Notes under the pieces: generated by a model | Database searches by the model: none | Told to the model about the DNA's origin: nothing | Seen by the model: only the letters and a program-made list of their open reading frames with translations | Position numbers and translations under genes: made by a program | Part shown: positions 46,155 through 59,510 of the stretch, piece after piece | How positions within the stretch are numbered: the stretch's first letter is position 1 | Layout of the letters: each line of letters starts with the position of its first letter | NCBI GenBank assembly: GCA_016617855.1 | Contig: JAECUM010028837.1 | Coordinates: 1-64,000 of the forward strand | Source: Megalonaias nervosa | Lineage: Eukaryota; Mollusca; Bivalvia; Unionida; Unionidae | DNA length: 64,000 nt | Direction of reading: 5' to 3'

Positions 46155-46345
46155 GTGTTTGTGGTTTTGACTGCATGTTACTTGATTGGCTTTGTAATTC
46201 CTATATGTACACAACTGCTGTGTGATTTTGACTGTATGTTAAATGGCAGACTTTGGAATTCTTGTTTGTACGCAAAAGCTGTGTGATTTTGACTGTATGA
46301 TAAATGGCAGACTTTGGAAATCCTGTTTGTACACAAAAGCATTTG
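46155..46345. repeat. Three diverged copies of a ~60 bp unit
   Basis: 'tgtgattttgactgtatg' followed by 'ggcagactttggaa' and 'tgtacacaa' recurs. Confidence 0.8.
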
Positions 46346-46639
46346 CTGATCATGTTTGCTTTTGTGTAATCAGTATGGATTGATTTTGACGGACTTAAGG
46401 TGTCTCTTTTCTTTCTTTCGCATATTAATAATCCCCTCAGCTCATACTAGAAGCTAATAATGACAGAAGAATACCAATACCTATTTTCACAACTTTAATA
46501 TTTGTATGTGCACATATATGGATTAGCATTAACGCAAATAATCTTCCCAACTTTAATATTTTATACGTTTAGGTATGCATTAGGGTATTATAGAATAAGG
46601 TTTTATCATAATTCATACTCACATTCTTTGGTACTATAA

Positions 46640-46700
46640 CTTTTAGTCCAACACTTAAGTGTATGGTATGATGCGAATCCTACTTAGTCCAACACTTAAG
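46640..46700. repeat. 41 bp tandem array, left stub
   Basis: The first unit or two of the 'agtccaacacttaagtgtat' plus 'ggcatgatgagaatcctact' array, cut by a SINE. Confidence 0.9.
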
Positions 46701-47021
46701 GACCGCTCCGGTGGCCTAGTGGTTAGAGCGTCCGCCTCGGATGCGGGAGGTTGTGGGTTCGATCCCCGGTCGAGTCATACCAAAGACTTACAAAAATGGT
46801 ACTAACAGCTGCCTCGCTTGGCGCTCAGCATTAAAAGGTCAGTGTTAGGACCGGTCGGCCTGGTGTCAGGATAATGTGACTGGGTGGGACATCATGCTAC
46901 ATGTCTGCGGCATGATGCCCCAGTGCTAGACATCACTATAAACTGCCACACTGCAGACATCGTGGCGACATGACTGAAAAATTGTTAAAGCTACGTTAAA
47001 AATCATAATCACATCACATCA
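46701..47021 (+). mobile_element. tRNA-derived SINE, copy 3, inserted in the 41 bp array
   Basis: A full-length relative of the copy at 13731 with A box and B box intact. CCAACACTTAAG stands on both sides (46689-46700 and 47022-47033). It reads as a 12 bp target duplication, although the array itself contains this string. Confidence 0.9.
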
Positions 47022-47465
47022 CCAACACTTAAGTTTATGGCATGATGGGAATCATACTTAGTCCAACACTTAAGTGTATGGCATGATGAGAATCCTACTT
47101 AGTCCAACACTTAAGTGTATGGCATGATAAGAATACTACATAGCCCAACACTTAAGTGTATGGCATGATGAGAATCCTACTTAGTCTGACACTTAGGTGT
47201 ATGGCATGATTAGAATCCTACTTAGGCCAACACTAAAGTGTATGGCATGGTGAGAATCCTACTTAGTCCAACACTTAAGTGTATGGTATGATAAGAATCC
47301 TACTTAGTCTAACACTTAAGTGTATGGCATGATGAGAATCCTATTTAGTCCAACACGTAAGTGTATGGCATGGTGAGATTCCTATTTAGTTCAACACTTA
47401 AGTGAATTTCATGAGAAGAATCTTACTTAGACCGACACGTACGTGCATGGTATGATGAGAATCCT
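47022..47465. repeat. 41 bp tandem array, about 11 copies
   Basis: Regular units 'tagtccaacacttaagtgta' then 'tggcatgatgagaatcctac' with point differences. Confidence 0.93.
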
Positions 47466-47639
47466 TTCTACTGAGCAAACATGGCAAATCATTACACTTT
47501 TCTAGGTTTATATTTCTTGAGTGTGTGTGTGTGTGTATGAATACTGTAATCTGTATCAGTCTAGAGAGAATTCTTTGTGGGCATTGACATGGCATATATC
47601 AAATCACTGACTACTTTCTTAATCTTTATGTAATGTTTC

Positions 47640-48671
47640 TTTCTTCATATGTGATATTTACCATCACGTTTCTTTATCATCACATTTCTTAATCTTTATG
47701 TGGTATTTATCATCACGTTTATCAATATAAATGTGGTATTTATCATCACATTTCGTAATCTTTACGTGGTGTTTCTCAGTCTATATGAGGTATTTGTCTT
47801 CACATTTCTTAATCTTTATGTGGTATATAACATCACATTTTTTAATCTATATGTATTATTTATCATCACGTTTGTTAATCATCACATTTCTTAATCTGTA
47901 TATTGGATTTATCATCACGTTTATCAATCTTTATGTGATATTTATCATCACATGTCTTGATCTTTATGTGGTATTTATCATCACATTTCTTAATCTTTAT
48001 GTGGTGTTTCTCATCACGTTTCTCAGTCTATAGGTGGTATTTGTCTTCACATTTCTTAATCTATATGTGATATTTATCATCACGTTTATCAGCCTATAGG
48101 TGGTATTTATCATCAAATTTCTTAATCTATATGTGATATTTATCATCACGTTTATCAATCTAAATGTGGTATTTATTATCACATTTCGTAATCTTAACGT
48201 GGTGTTTCTCATCACGTTTCTCAGTCTATATGAGGTATTTGTCTTCACATTTTTTAATCTATATGTGGTATATGTCATCACGTTTGTTAATCATCACATT
48301 TCTTAATCTGTATATTGGATTTATCATCACGTTTATCAATCTATGTGTGGTATTTATCATCAAATTTCTTAATCTATATGTGGTATTTACCATCACATTT
48401 CTTGATCTTTATGTGGTATTTATCATCACATTTCTTAATTTATATCTGGTATTTATCATCACATTTCATTATCTTTTTGTGGTATTTATCATCACGTTTC
48501 TTAATCATCACATTTCCGAATCTTTATGTGGTATTTATCATCACGTTTATCAATCTAAATGTGGTATTTATCATCACATTTCTTAATATATATGTGGTAT
48601 TTATCATCACATTTCTTAATCTATATGTGATATTTATCATCACGTTTATCAATCTAAATGTGGTATCTATT
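47640..48671. repeat. 33 bp minisatellite, left part (about 31 units)
   Basis: The unit is close to 'atgtggtatttatcatcaca' plus 'tttcttaatcttt'. Its length is a multiple of three and it lacks stops in several frames, so repetitive frames up to 140 residues appear on both strands; these are not genes. The array is split by a LINE and resumes at 53773. Confidence 0.95.
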
Positions 48672-49324
48672 TTATTATTGGTGTGGTCCCTCTCAGGGTT
48701 AACATCATCTGAGGAACCCGCTAGTGCCAAAAGTTAAAAGGTTTTTATGTTTATTTGTTTTTTTCCAAAGTGTATGTGCTATATGTGTTCATTTTGCAAA
48801 TTTCAGTTTTGTAAATTTTGTCTACGGATTAAACAAAGTCCTTATTCTAGTGTGTAGATACAAAGACTCCTTCTCCCTTGCTGGATTTGGAGTCTATTTA
48901 ATTTTTGGTGATCCTTGCCAAGGATCTATGGTGCCCTGTGTGTGCTATGTGTATTTGCTATTTGTTCTGTACGCTAGTATTTGTGTTTTTGTGAGGGCTG
49001 GCTAGATAGGTCAAATTTCTCCGTAGTTATTATTTACCTTTAGTGGATCCTTCACTCGGGAAATCAGTTGTTATCTAGGATCGATACTGACTTCCGGTTT
49101 TGGGCCCTTTCTCGTTTTAGTGTGTGTTTGAGGAAAGATGGTTAAAGTAGAGAGAGTGTAGAGTAGATATGGATGTGTGTGTTTGGGGGGAGATCCGGAG
49201 CGGCCTGTACTACCCCACGTTAGTCTCGTAGCTTTGGCGCCGCCCCTTTGTCCCTCCTCTTTTTGTACCTATGGTCGATCTCACAGGTAGATTATCTATT
49301 AGGGATGTACAAACATCCTTATTT
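48672..49324 (-). other. 3' untranslated region of the LINE
   Basis: Between the ORF2 stop and the A-rich end no open frame of note occurs. GC content rises near 49080-49280 relative to the surroundings. Confidence 0.6.
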
Positions 49325-52300
49325 TTATTCACGTACTGTTTTCATAATATTGTTAATGAAACATATTATTTTATTATAAATTTTGTTGTCATTTATTTCA
49401 TTCATGTAGAGTAGGTGTGAATTTTCGAATTTCCCATGTTTCTTTATAATTTCACTTTTAATTTCTTCCCTCTCTTTATTGTTTTTTGGGCAGTCTAAAA
49501 TTAGATGCTTTTTTGAGTCGATATTTCAGTTACATAGCCTACACTTGGGCAGACTGGTCGTTAAATGCCTAATGTAAGCAGCTTCACCAGTCATACATTT
49601 ATCATATAAGTAGGAATATATTCTACTTTGTACGGCAGGTGATTTTAGACTTGCCTATTTGCTCCAGATCATTTCCCAATTCAGTCCTGGGTTCCGGAGT
49701 TCGATTTCTTGCTTGTCATGCGTAACTGTATCTGTTAAAACTTTATAAATATCTTTGTCTTAAGCCCATAATATGCTATTGTTTCTATACTTATAAATTA
49801 AGTCTTTAATTCTTCTATATGATCCTGGTGGTACTAGTAGTTTAGTTAGATTGTTATTTTCATATATTTCTTTATTAAAATTACACAAGTAGCCATATAA
49901 GTATATATTAATGGCTTCCCAAGGGTACTTGGGTTCACCATTTAAGTTTTTTATTCTGTTTAAAATAGTCGCTTTCTGTTCTATGCTCAGATTAGGGACG
50001 TCTAATCCCCCCTTTGTTCTAGGTCTGCATATAAATCTTTTCTTCAGATGGTGCATTCTATTCCCCCAAATAAAGCTCGTAATTTTCCTTTCTAGGTTGC
50101 CAACCATGGCTTCCGTAAGGTGAGTTGTGTTCATGATATAGTTCAAATTGCTATACATGTCGGTTTTAGCGACCTGTACACGGTCTATTAGGTTAATCTC
50201 TATATGCTTCCAAGTTTCAATCTGTGCATCTAATTTTTTGTTCAGCTCACGATAGTTTTTGTGAGTAGAGTTTGGCTCGAAGAAAATTCCTAGTGCTTTG
50301 ACTTGAGTTTTGATCAGATTTCGGGGGAGACCAGGATGATTTCCCCTCCAGTTACCTATTAATAAAATTTCTGTCTTATCATGATTAATTACTGAGCCAG
50401 AGGCCTTTCCAAATTTAGTGAATTCGTCTTGTAAGTGTTTAAAAGAGAATTCGTCTCTGGTAAAGTTTGTGCAGTCGTCTGCATGAAGCATAGTTTTTAA
50501 TTCCTCCTTCATATTAGGTATTTTAATCCCTTGAATGTGGTTGTTATTTTGAATATTTATATTCAGGGCTTCAATTGCAATAACATATAAAATCATGGAC
50601 AGGGGGCAGCCCTGCCTGACTGAGCGGTGTAAAGTAAATTCTTTTGATAGAGCTCCATTAATTGTTATTTTGGAAGTGATGTTTTTGTACATTGCTTTAA
50701 CCCAATTTATAATATTGTTCCCAAACCCGCATTTTTTTAAAACTGTAAAAATAAAGTCATGTTCAGTTTTATCGAAGGCCTTTTCTTGGTCGAATAGGTA
50801 CATAACTCCTCTTTCATTTTTATTTTTTAAAAGTTCTATGATTGCCTCAATCGAGAGCGTATTATTTAAAATTTTCCTCCCTACTCCTCCACAGCTTTGG
50901 TTCAAATCTATTATATTATTTAAACATTTTCTTATTCTATTAGTGATTATCTTACTTAAGATTTTATAGTCGGTGTTCAATAACGTAATAGGTCTCCAGT
51001 TTTTGATATCTATTCTATCCCCTTTTCCTTTAAAAATAAGCGTAATAATACCTTCTCTTAGGGTTTTAAGCGTCTCTCCATAGAGTAGAATATTATTATA
51101 CAGTAGTTTTAATATATCTACTATTTCCCTTTTAAAATTAATGTAGAAATCAGATGTTAACCCATCAGAGCCTGGTGATGTTCCTTTTTTTTAGATTATT
51201 TATTGCATTTATAATTTCTTCAGCAGTGATAAAAGCATCGCAGTTTTCCCTTTGGTTCGGCAAAATTTGGTTATAATTCGTCTCTTGAACGTATTTGAGA
51301 ACTATGTCCCTATTTATATTTTCTGATTTAAAAATGTTTGCATAGTATTGCTGTATATTGCTTAAAATATTCATTTTGTCATTATAAATCATATTTCCTA
51401 TTCTCATCTCTTCAATTTTCTTATGTTCCCCCCTTTTAATCTCTAGCCTTCTATATAGTCCCCTCTCTTTTTTATATAAATTTCCAAATTTCCCCACCCT
51501 TATTTTACATCCTTGTTTTATCTTTTTCCATTCCTTCCCATTGTCTTATAATTTTATCTTCCTCTTCTAAAAGTCGCCTTTCCTTCTTTTATATTTCTAT
51601 ATATGTTTTATGAAGCCAATGTTTTTGTATACTCTTTGTTTTGCTATGGTACTTACTTAATGGTTTAATTTCTTTTTTCAGCACTTCCCAATAATTAATT
51701 ATGTCCCCTAGTTTTCCTTCTTTAAATCTATTCAAGTGTATTTTTATAGTCTCGACATAATCTGCATCTAGTAGGTGAGTATTGTTTAACTTCCATATCC
51801 CTAATCCCCATTTAACTCTGTTTACTGTCTTTATTTCCAAAAGCACGGGTTTGTGGTCTGCCAAAGCATCCTCAAGTATCTTACAGTTTTGTACTGTTGA
51901 AATATGATTTTCTGAGATATAAAAGGCGTCTAATCTGCTGCCTTTGGTTTTACCGTAGATATATGTATAGGTTTTGGCATCTTTATTTATCTACCTGTAT
52001 GTATCTATTACATTATTGGTTTTTAAAAAGGTCTTAACCCATTTACTCATTGCTCTATCTGAATCTGACAAATTTTCGCTTTTATCAAGTTCGTTATAAA
52101 CCCAATTAAAATCTCCTAGTATTATAACAGGCTCCGCTGCAAAATGTTGTATATATTGGTTTACTGTCGTAATAAAGTTAATTTTCTTGGGACTAATTCC
52201 TCCAGCAGGCATATATACATTAAATATATTCCAGCTGTTTAAAACAATATGTATTAACCTTCCCTGTAATTCATTTTTTTTGGTTTTATCTTCAAAGTTT

Positions 52301-52542
52301 ATATCTTTGGCGGATCGCCGGACAATTGTCGTCACCCCTGCTATGTTTTTTGCAGGGTGGTTACTAGTGATAACTATGGCATCCAAATCTTGCTCTAGTT
52401 TTTTCACTATGTTTTCGGCCAACCCATGTGTCTCTTGTAACAAAATAATATCATACAATTTGGCTATTGCTATTAATTTTTCTACTTTATTTTTTATTCC
52501 ATTAATATTCATAGTCAAGATTTGAAGGTTCAAACCCTCCAT
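49325..52542 (-). pseudogene. LINE ORF2: endonuclease and reverse transcriptase
   Basis: Starting at ATG 52542, the endonuclease has LQILTMNINGI, IILLQETHG and VIILGDFNWVYNELD in order, with a TAG at 51991 before its last part (ADHKPVLLEIKTV near 51860). A linker follows in shifted frames between about 51590 and 51190. The reverse transcriptase then runs in one frame from about 51190 to 49325: GVMYLFDQEKAFDKTEHDF, SVRQGCPLSMILYVIAIE, and a catalytic box reading MLHADDCTNF, in which the usual aromatic residue before the two Asp is His. Beyond a TAA at 49760 the frame continues to a C-terminal zinc knuckle (CRLC...HLILDC), with two more stops, ending 49325. Function in the family: nicking and target-primed reverse transcription. 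Confidence 0.88.
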
Positions 52543-52608
52543 CTTGGCTATGTATAAGTGTTAATTTTCTTTTGATCTATAAATTTCATTAATACCAGAA
52601 ATTTTCTA

Positions 52609-53762
52609 TCAGTGGGCAATTCTTTTCGCTCTGTAATCCAGGCTGATTGCTTTTCGTTGTGATTCTTTTCTTTGCGATTCTCTTGTCAGAGATATTGCCC
52701 TTTTTTCCTTTTCGTTCTTTGCCTCCTTGATTAGATCCATGATTTCCGGCTCGGATGGTGTCCTCGGAGTTGAGGCTGATCTCTTTCTTTTTAAAGGGAG
52801 AAATGGAGTTGAGGAATCTTTCTCCACTTCTTCCTGCATTTTCGGCGGCGAATCCATTGTCACTGATTCTTCTATTGTTTTATTAGTTTGGGATGTCATA
52901 CTATCTGAGTTGTCCAAAATTTCTTTCCCCGAGTTTTGTTCTTTGGATCCAAAAGAGTTTGTTTTATTTTTCACTTGTTGGCTTTCTTTGATCTTCATTT
53001 CCTTTTCTCTCTGTATTTTCCTCGCTCTTGCTTTGGCTCTTTTTTTTCCGCCGAACTCGTCTGGCTTGCATCCTTCCAGTCTTCTGTATCTTTGGATGAA
53101 ATATCCAGACTTGAGTCCAGACTGTCAATCAGGGTTGTGGATTTACCTTCTACCACCTTTTCTATATTCGTGTCTTGATTGTTTGTCTGAGTTTTCTCGC
53201 CAGGTTCTGCATCCACTATCGTTTCCACTGGTTCCGGCACAGCTTTAGCTGCAGTGTCTTGCATTTTTTGGATTGCCGCTGCATATGTGTTCTTTTTGGG
53301 GCCTTGCGTCACTCCCTGATGCGAGCAATCTCTCTGCAGATGGCCTGTGTTACCGCATTTGTAACACTCTCTCGCATATTGGCAGCCTTTGTACCACGTT
53401 TTCACTAGGAAGCCCATAACATAAAAATTTGCAGGTATCTTCCTGGCATCCAATTCCGACAGGGTAATTATTCTTATCCCAGTAAGAACTTTAGGAAAAC
53501 CCCAGTACGTGGCCATTTGCTGTCCTATGGATTGTACCCCAAATTTTCGCTCTATTTTTTCTAGTAGCTCTTTTGTTGGCACTTCTAGTGGAAGTCCAGA
53601 TATGTGAACGTCAATTGATTTCTCCCCTAATTTCTTTATTAGGGGTGGTGGAGTGTAAATTTTCGCTTCTTTCCCTTTGATTTCAAGGAGTTGTCCAGTT
53701 TTGTACAAGGGTTTCTCTCCATGAGGGAAGATAAAGAATAGCCCTCCCCCTCCATTCTGCAA
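52609..53762 (-). pseudogene. LINE ORF1: RNA-binding protein with CCHC zinc knuckle, one frameshift
   Basis: The minus-strand frame is open from the truncated 5' end. It contains DVHISGLPLEVPTKELLEKI (RNA-recognition-like), then ECYKCGNTGHLQRDC, a CCHC knuckle, then a long charged Ser/Thr/Glu/Lys tail. An A run near 53050 shifts the frame; the second part (Lys/Arg-rich, then ESVTMDSPPKMQEEVEKDSS) ends at 52609. No ATG precedes residue 1, so the N-terminus is missing. In two-ORF LINEs this protein packages the RNA. Confidence 0.82.
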
Positions 53763-53772
53763 ACCGTCTATA

Positions 53773-54270
53773 TCTATATGTGGTATTTATCATCACGTTT
53801 TTCAATCTATATATGGTATTATCATCACATTTTTAAATCTTTATGTGGTATTTATCATCACATTTCTTGATCTTTATGTGGTATTTATCATCACATTTCT
53901 TAATCTTTATGTGGTATTTATCATCACATTTCTTGATCTTTATGTGGTATTTATCATCACATTTCTTAATTTTTATGTGGTATTTATCATCACATTGCTT
54001 AATCTTTATGTGGTATTTATCATCACGTTTATCAGCCTATAGGTGGTATTTATCATCACATTTCTTAATCTATATGTCATATTTATCATCACATTTCTTA
54101 ATCTTTATGTGGTATTTATCATAATATTTCTTAATCTGTATGTGGTATTTATCAACACATTTCGTAATCTACATGTGGTATTTATCATGAAGTTTCTCAG
54201 TCTTTATGTGGTATTTTTATCATCACATTTCTTAATATTTATGTGGTATTTATCATCACATGAGGATGTT
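53773..54270. repeat. 33 bp minisatellite, right part (about 15 units)
   Basis: The same unit as 47640-48671, with high identity between adjacent units. Confidence 0.95.
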
Positions 54271-54469
54271 TTTGATTATCTTAGACAAAAACAGTGTCAT
54301 AAATTGCTTGCAAGATGTACATTTTACAGAGAGTAACGTTTATATATAATAGAACAATGGGGTTATCAATGTATTCTAAATTGCCACAGCTCAAACTCTC
54401 TAGGAGTTCGTATTATATTCAATATCAACAATGAGTATGATAAAAAGAATTCTAATGGTGATTTGATTG

Positions 54470-54900
54470 CATTGGATATTCAAATTGGTGAAATGAACTT
54501 TAAGTGGAGAATATGGGCCAAATTATGATTGTTTAGAATTTTACAACAATATAAATGATATTAAACATGAATATGAAAATGAGTCTGTTGTTATATGTGG
54601 GGACTTTAGGTTCAAGATCCAGAGTTGATTGATATAATTTTAGAAATGTAAATACCCCTAATGGTGGAAATGCAATATTTATTAATTATAAAATAAACGT
54701 TTGGTCTTGTTAATCTATATAAAGCATTCAATTCAGGATTGAAGAGATACACTTTGAGAAGAAAAGCCCTTTAAAACAAGCTAGCCTGGATTTCTTTATT
54801 CTTTCTGAATCACCTATGCCAAAAGTAGGAAGAGTGACAACTGACCAAATTGATAGGTCTGACCACTCCATGATAATATTATATTTGGGTTGAAATAATT
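54470..54900 (+). pseudogene. LINE endonuclease fragment
   Basis: Plus-strand pieces read ESVVICGDFR (near 54580), SLDFFILSE (54788) and RSDHSMIILYLG (54860), the GDF and SDH motifs of AP-type LINE endonucleases. Frames change at least twice. It may belong with the C-terminal fragment at 57096, the intervening part having been lost or replaced. Confidence 0.6.
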
Positions 54901-56380
54901 TCATAATAAGTTTGTGTAATTTAATAACAAATTAAAATATGCTCATTTGTTTTCTCCGTTAACTTTACATTGTCCGAGTTGAGCAGTATTTTTCCAGACT
55001 ACGCGCTTCATACTGCACGTCACGTATTTCTAAAAATGGTATGGTACTATAGGAAGTACTTTGTGAATTAACCTTGTTTGTTCATGTAGTAGATGGTTTA
55101 GCTTTTGGTTTATCATACTTTTTATGGCTGAACTAAACAAGCTGTTTCGCCCATTTGAAGGTAGAGATGATAAAGTAAACGATGTGGACGAATTTAAAGA
55201 GTCACAATTGAAACTTTCAAACAAGCAAACGAATGAACGTGATATAACCAATGTCCACAACAAACGTGAGAGTCGAAATAATTGAAAATACCATTCTGAT
55301 CATTTAAACAGTTATTTAGGATAAATATTCGTAAATTTTAGCAAATACAATGGTTCAGATTATGGGCAGTGGTCTAAAGCTTATTGATTGATGCCAAGGG
55401 CTTATTGATTGATACCAAGGGCTTATTGATTGATGCCAAGGGCTATTGCACATCCATCCGAGACATGCCATTTTATAAGTGAGTCAAAACACTAAATTCG
55501 ATGACAAAATGCAACAGAAGGTTTTGGTTGGAAACTATTAGCATCGGAGCCAATAAGCCAAGACGACGAAGAAGTCCGCTGGCTAAATGCTCTGCTACAT
55601 AGTATCTGCTGTGCACTTTTCCCCGTTTTACTATTTTGTTACAATTGTTAAGCTAGCGATAAACGTCATACAGGTGATAGCTGGTTTCCCTCCAACAGCG
55701 AACATGCAAGTGACAGGGCATAAACATGTTTAATTTAGCAGGTAATAAGAATGGCAATAAATATACTAACATTTATGCATCTTGAATTTCATTACAATTT
55801 ACTTTATTATTTCTGCAAATCCGAATGACATGAACAGAAACACATGTACAGTTGATTCAACTGCTCACATCACACGTACATCGTACAGGATTGACCAAAT
55901 AAATCCAGTCAATCACAAGCAAACAAAGCACTAATTTACTACTACATCAATTTATATGGCTCTTTGGAATCCTTCCAATCCTCTATTGAATCATTAAACT
56001 TCTTTGCGAGATTTTCTAGAATGCAACTTAACATTGTCAAACGAAAGAAAGCAAGAACTACATTGTAAAATCATTTCTTCAAAGATTAAAATTGCAGTAG
56101 GTGACTGAATTTACATCATTGGGCGTAAGATTTATGATTCAAGCTTTCTCTAAAGGTGGCTTGGCGATGATAGACATTACAAAATATATATTAACCTTGA
56201 AAATAACGTGGAATCGCAGAGTCTTCTACCAAATGTGATACCTATTTATAATTTCTGTAACTTTTATTGATGACCTTAAAACTGGAGTGATTATCTTTAC
56301 TTGAAATTTCGCACGTGCATGAGTTCTGTTTTAAGATATTAAGAACGTAAAATTGCATGGGGCCTATGTATAGATGCTTA
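54901..56380. other. Non-coding DNA with one small tandem repeat
   Basis: Three copies of 'ggcttattgattgatgccaa' lie at about 55377-55443. Nothing else was recognised. Confidence 0.55.
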
Positions 56381-57040
56381 CGTACATGTTTACAGCTAAT
56401 AATAATAAAATTGTTATTAAATATGTTGACAAGTTTCGGGTCGTTTCCCACTGGTCGGTCAGCTGGATTCTTAGAAGAATTAAATTATTTCCTTTTGGAT
56501 GGGTTAGATCGTGTCAGTTGTTTTACGTTGTTGGACATTCGCAATTTGTCACGTAGGGTAGTGATAGTATGCGTACTTTACCCTTTCGGCTGTATATTAG
56601 TCGCTCCAACTGGCCAGTTTTCTTATTATTATATCTTGTGTTCTTGTGATTATTTGAGAGGAAAACATTGTTTGATTATTAGCTGGAAATAGAAAGTACT
56701 CATTTGACTATAGTTTATTTTGGGACGACGCCATTTTGATATGTCAGGACTGTTGGCAGACCAGCATATTCTTGGCTCAGAATTTTATACGAACTTTTCA
56801 TTCTTTTAGACTTCAATAGAACTTTTTCAGGATTATTTTGGATTCAGTTCATATTACTTTAAGTTCCTCTTATATTTTAATTATGTAACATCGATAATTA
56901 ACTTGTTTGTTAAGTTTTATAAAACTTGTTGGTTTTGCTTCTAACTGTGATCTTGTTTATGATCAATAGTCAATTGGTTTGAATATTAAATATGCGAGAT
57001 TAGGTGTCTGTTCCTATTAGGAGATTGAAATTTTTGACAT
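56381..57040 (+). other. Possible family 1 LTR relic
   Basis: Weak similarity to the family 1 LTR tail: a 'ggattattttggatt' block, then 'aacttgttggttttgct' near 56930. Termini are lost. Confidence 0.3.
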
Positions 57041-57095
57041 TATGCAAAAATACCAAACAAAATGTTTTTGGCGTGATGTTTTATTGGATTAGAAA

Positions 57096-57960
57096 ATGTT
57101 AATAGAGAAAAATATATCCCGGAAAGATCTTATGAAAACAGAAATATGGATGAACTCCCCAATAAGGTTCAACAAGGTACTCATTTTCTATAGGAAATGG
57201 TTTAAGCATAATGTAATCTATACTGGTGATAGGCTTACAGATTTGGGAACTATTATAGAGTTTGATAGCTTTAAAGATAAATTTGGTTTCAACACTAATT
57301 TCATTGCCATTCAAGTTAGAATTCAATGTGGAAAGTTTTGATATAAAAAGTTACATTTTGAAATAACAATGCCGGTGGAAACATTTATCCCTTTCCAGCT
57401 ATAAATTGTGTTTCATAATAAAAACGCATGATAACAATATTACAAATTACATTTTAAAAGGGATGTTAAATCAACTAGTTAAAATAAATGGAATGAAATT
57501 TTTAAATTGAATATGGATATATTGCCTGACAGATATGCTAGAGATTTTACAATAACAACAAACACCAAAATTACAATGGTTTCAATTTTGTTTTACTCCG
57601 AATTTTACCAATGAGTATATTTTGGTATAAAATAAAATTGTCCGAAACTAAAAAGTGTATTTTTTGTAAAGATTTCCCGGAAACAACACTTGAAACAAAG
57701 CTGTGTTTTTGGTGAATGTAATGTGATAATCAGGCTGTGGAATAATTTGTCCCACAGGATTCGGAATACAGTGAACATAGATATTGTGCCAAGCGCAAAA
57801 ACTATTATATTGGAGGATACAAGTAGAGCTGGAATATATGAACAACATTTTTATTTTAGTTTTTGTCTATGACATATGTACGTGTAAAAGGAAAGAGAAT
57901 ATGCCAGATTAGATGGGTTAAAAAAGTTCCTTAAAGACCACTATAATTTTGAAACACTAC
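57096..57960 (+). pseudogene. LINE ORF2 C-terminal fragment
   Basis: Plus-strand text such as RKWFKHNVIYTGDRLTDLGT and FDSFKDKFGFNTNFIAIQV, then a Cys-containing segment near 57660, and NVIIRLWNNLSHRI (57720-57765), is the pattern of the domain after the reverse transcriptase in many vertebrate and invertebrate LINEs (W...GI..IGDL... and a terminal C..C..H..C). Several stops are present. Confidence 0.6.
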
Positions 57961-59510
57961 TGCAGTCATATCTAAACAAAAGCATTTATGTTGATTTGGC
58001 AAGAGTTGGAGCCATTATTCCACCATCACTACGAGAGATAAAAGTAATTTAGATTCATGTTTAATAGAACAATGTCAGTGTTTATAACGTGTTTGTAATA
58101 TAATCTATAAGCAAAAACAATTTAATATTTATTAGGGTCTTATTTGAGCAGAAACAAAAGACTATACTATCACAAAGTCTACGTCACCTAGATGCTGTAT
58201 ATTTGTTATCTTCCATCTCCACTGAGAATCAAAAAATGAGATTGCATACTATATGCATGTGTGCTTGCGTTTGTATGTTTTCTTCTCTCTCTATCTCAGT
58301 TATATTTGATAGCAAGGTGATCTTGTGGGTAGCGCTCCCCAATCAATGGTCAACCTATACTAGGATAATAAAAAAATAAAAAAATCCCCTCAGCCAGTAA
58401 ACATCTACAGCTTCAATGGCATCGTGTCGTGCTGTGTAGCTCTCATTGTTAAAATCAACATTAATAAGAATTATGCCTGATGCATTCGTTTTAAACTCTT
58501 CAAGTACCGTGAAATTATCCTCAACATCAGAAGGAAGTTTATATACAGAAGGTAGCTTGGTAGAGTATTACTTATCATTGTTCCCCATCTCTCATCTGTA
58601 TCAATCTGCTACAAGAACCATTGGCAATAACGTTGGTATCTGACTGAAAGATGTAAAGCGACTATGCAAACGCCCGTGGTTCATTAATATGCATGCTCAT
58701 TAATTATATCATACAGCTACAACTGACAGTCGGCAAATGATCACTAAACTATCAAACACAAATGATAAAACCTAAAGTCTACTGCCATCACTGTCAATAA
58801 ATGGTTGCATTCAGTCATCGTCCACCCAATCATGTCCACGTACGCATGGTCCAATCAATAGTTGCCGGTCCAAGTTGTAACTGACAAATGACAGAATTAG
58901 ACACTCTGTGGGGAAGTGTTATTATACAAGGCCGCATTTCTCCCAGTATCCGACATAAAAATACAAACTAGAAGGAGGGGTAGTAATTTTGTCTGCATAT
59001 ACTCACTTCCTTTGTCTTTAAATTTAGCTTTGGACATCAAATGTTGACTAATGCGTGTTTACACAATCACATGTTTGCATGTTGACGTGCTCAGATGTTG
59101 AAGTAAATACACTTCGCCAAATCAAGCTTTAAGTGGTATAGTTTTACGAAAAAGCAGGATTCAGTTTGAGTAGTGATTACATTAGGACAGCGACCGAAAT
59201 GTGTCATGATATGAATAGGTGATTCTAGTTATAAAGCACGCGCTTTAACCTTACTGTAGCTATATTTACAATGTACATTTTGAGTTTTCTCGTCAGTAAT
59301 TAAAACATACACTGAAAACTTTTTTTGTGTTCTAAAATGAAATAAAGACTTTAAAATAAAATTCTATGAAAGTACATAACAGGTTTATAATTGTGTCTTT
59401 TTAAAAGATTTATGTAATACAAAACAACTTATAGCGCTTTTATAATTCTCTGGTATAAAAATGTATTTGGATAGACATGACTTCAAGTTAATGGATAAAC
59501 AGTAGTGAAG
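57961..59510. other. Non-coding DNA
   Basis: No element, array or convincing frame in ~1.5 kb. Confidence 0.5.

Larger units (their letters stand above)
48672..53772 (-). mobile_element. Non-LTR retrotransposon (LINE) inserted in the 33 bp array
   Basis: A 5.1 kb insert oriented leftward holds ORF1, ORF2 (endonuclease, reverse transcriptase, C-terminal zinc motif) and a ~650 bp 3' UTR ending near an A-rich AATAATAAAA at 48672. Minisatellite units flank it directly on both sides. The 5' end cuts into ORF1 before any ATG, so it is 5'-truncated, as is usual for target-primed integration. The two-ORF design with a CCHC ORF1 and AP-type endonuclease resembles Tx1/L1-type or Nimb-type elements; the clade is not certain. 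Confidence 0.88.

Noticed and set aside
47640..48671. Open frames of up to 140 residues in the 33 bp minisatellite on both strands
   Set aside because: The repeat unit is a multiple of three and free of stops in several frames; the products are 11-residue reiterations (MWYLSSHFLIF type), not proteins.
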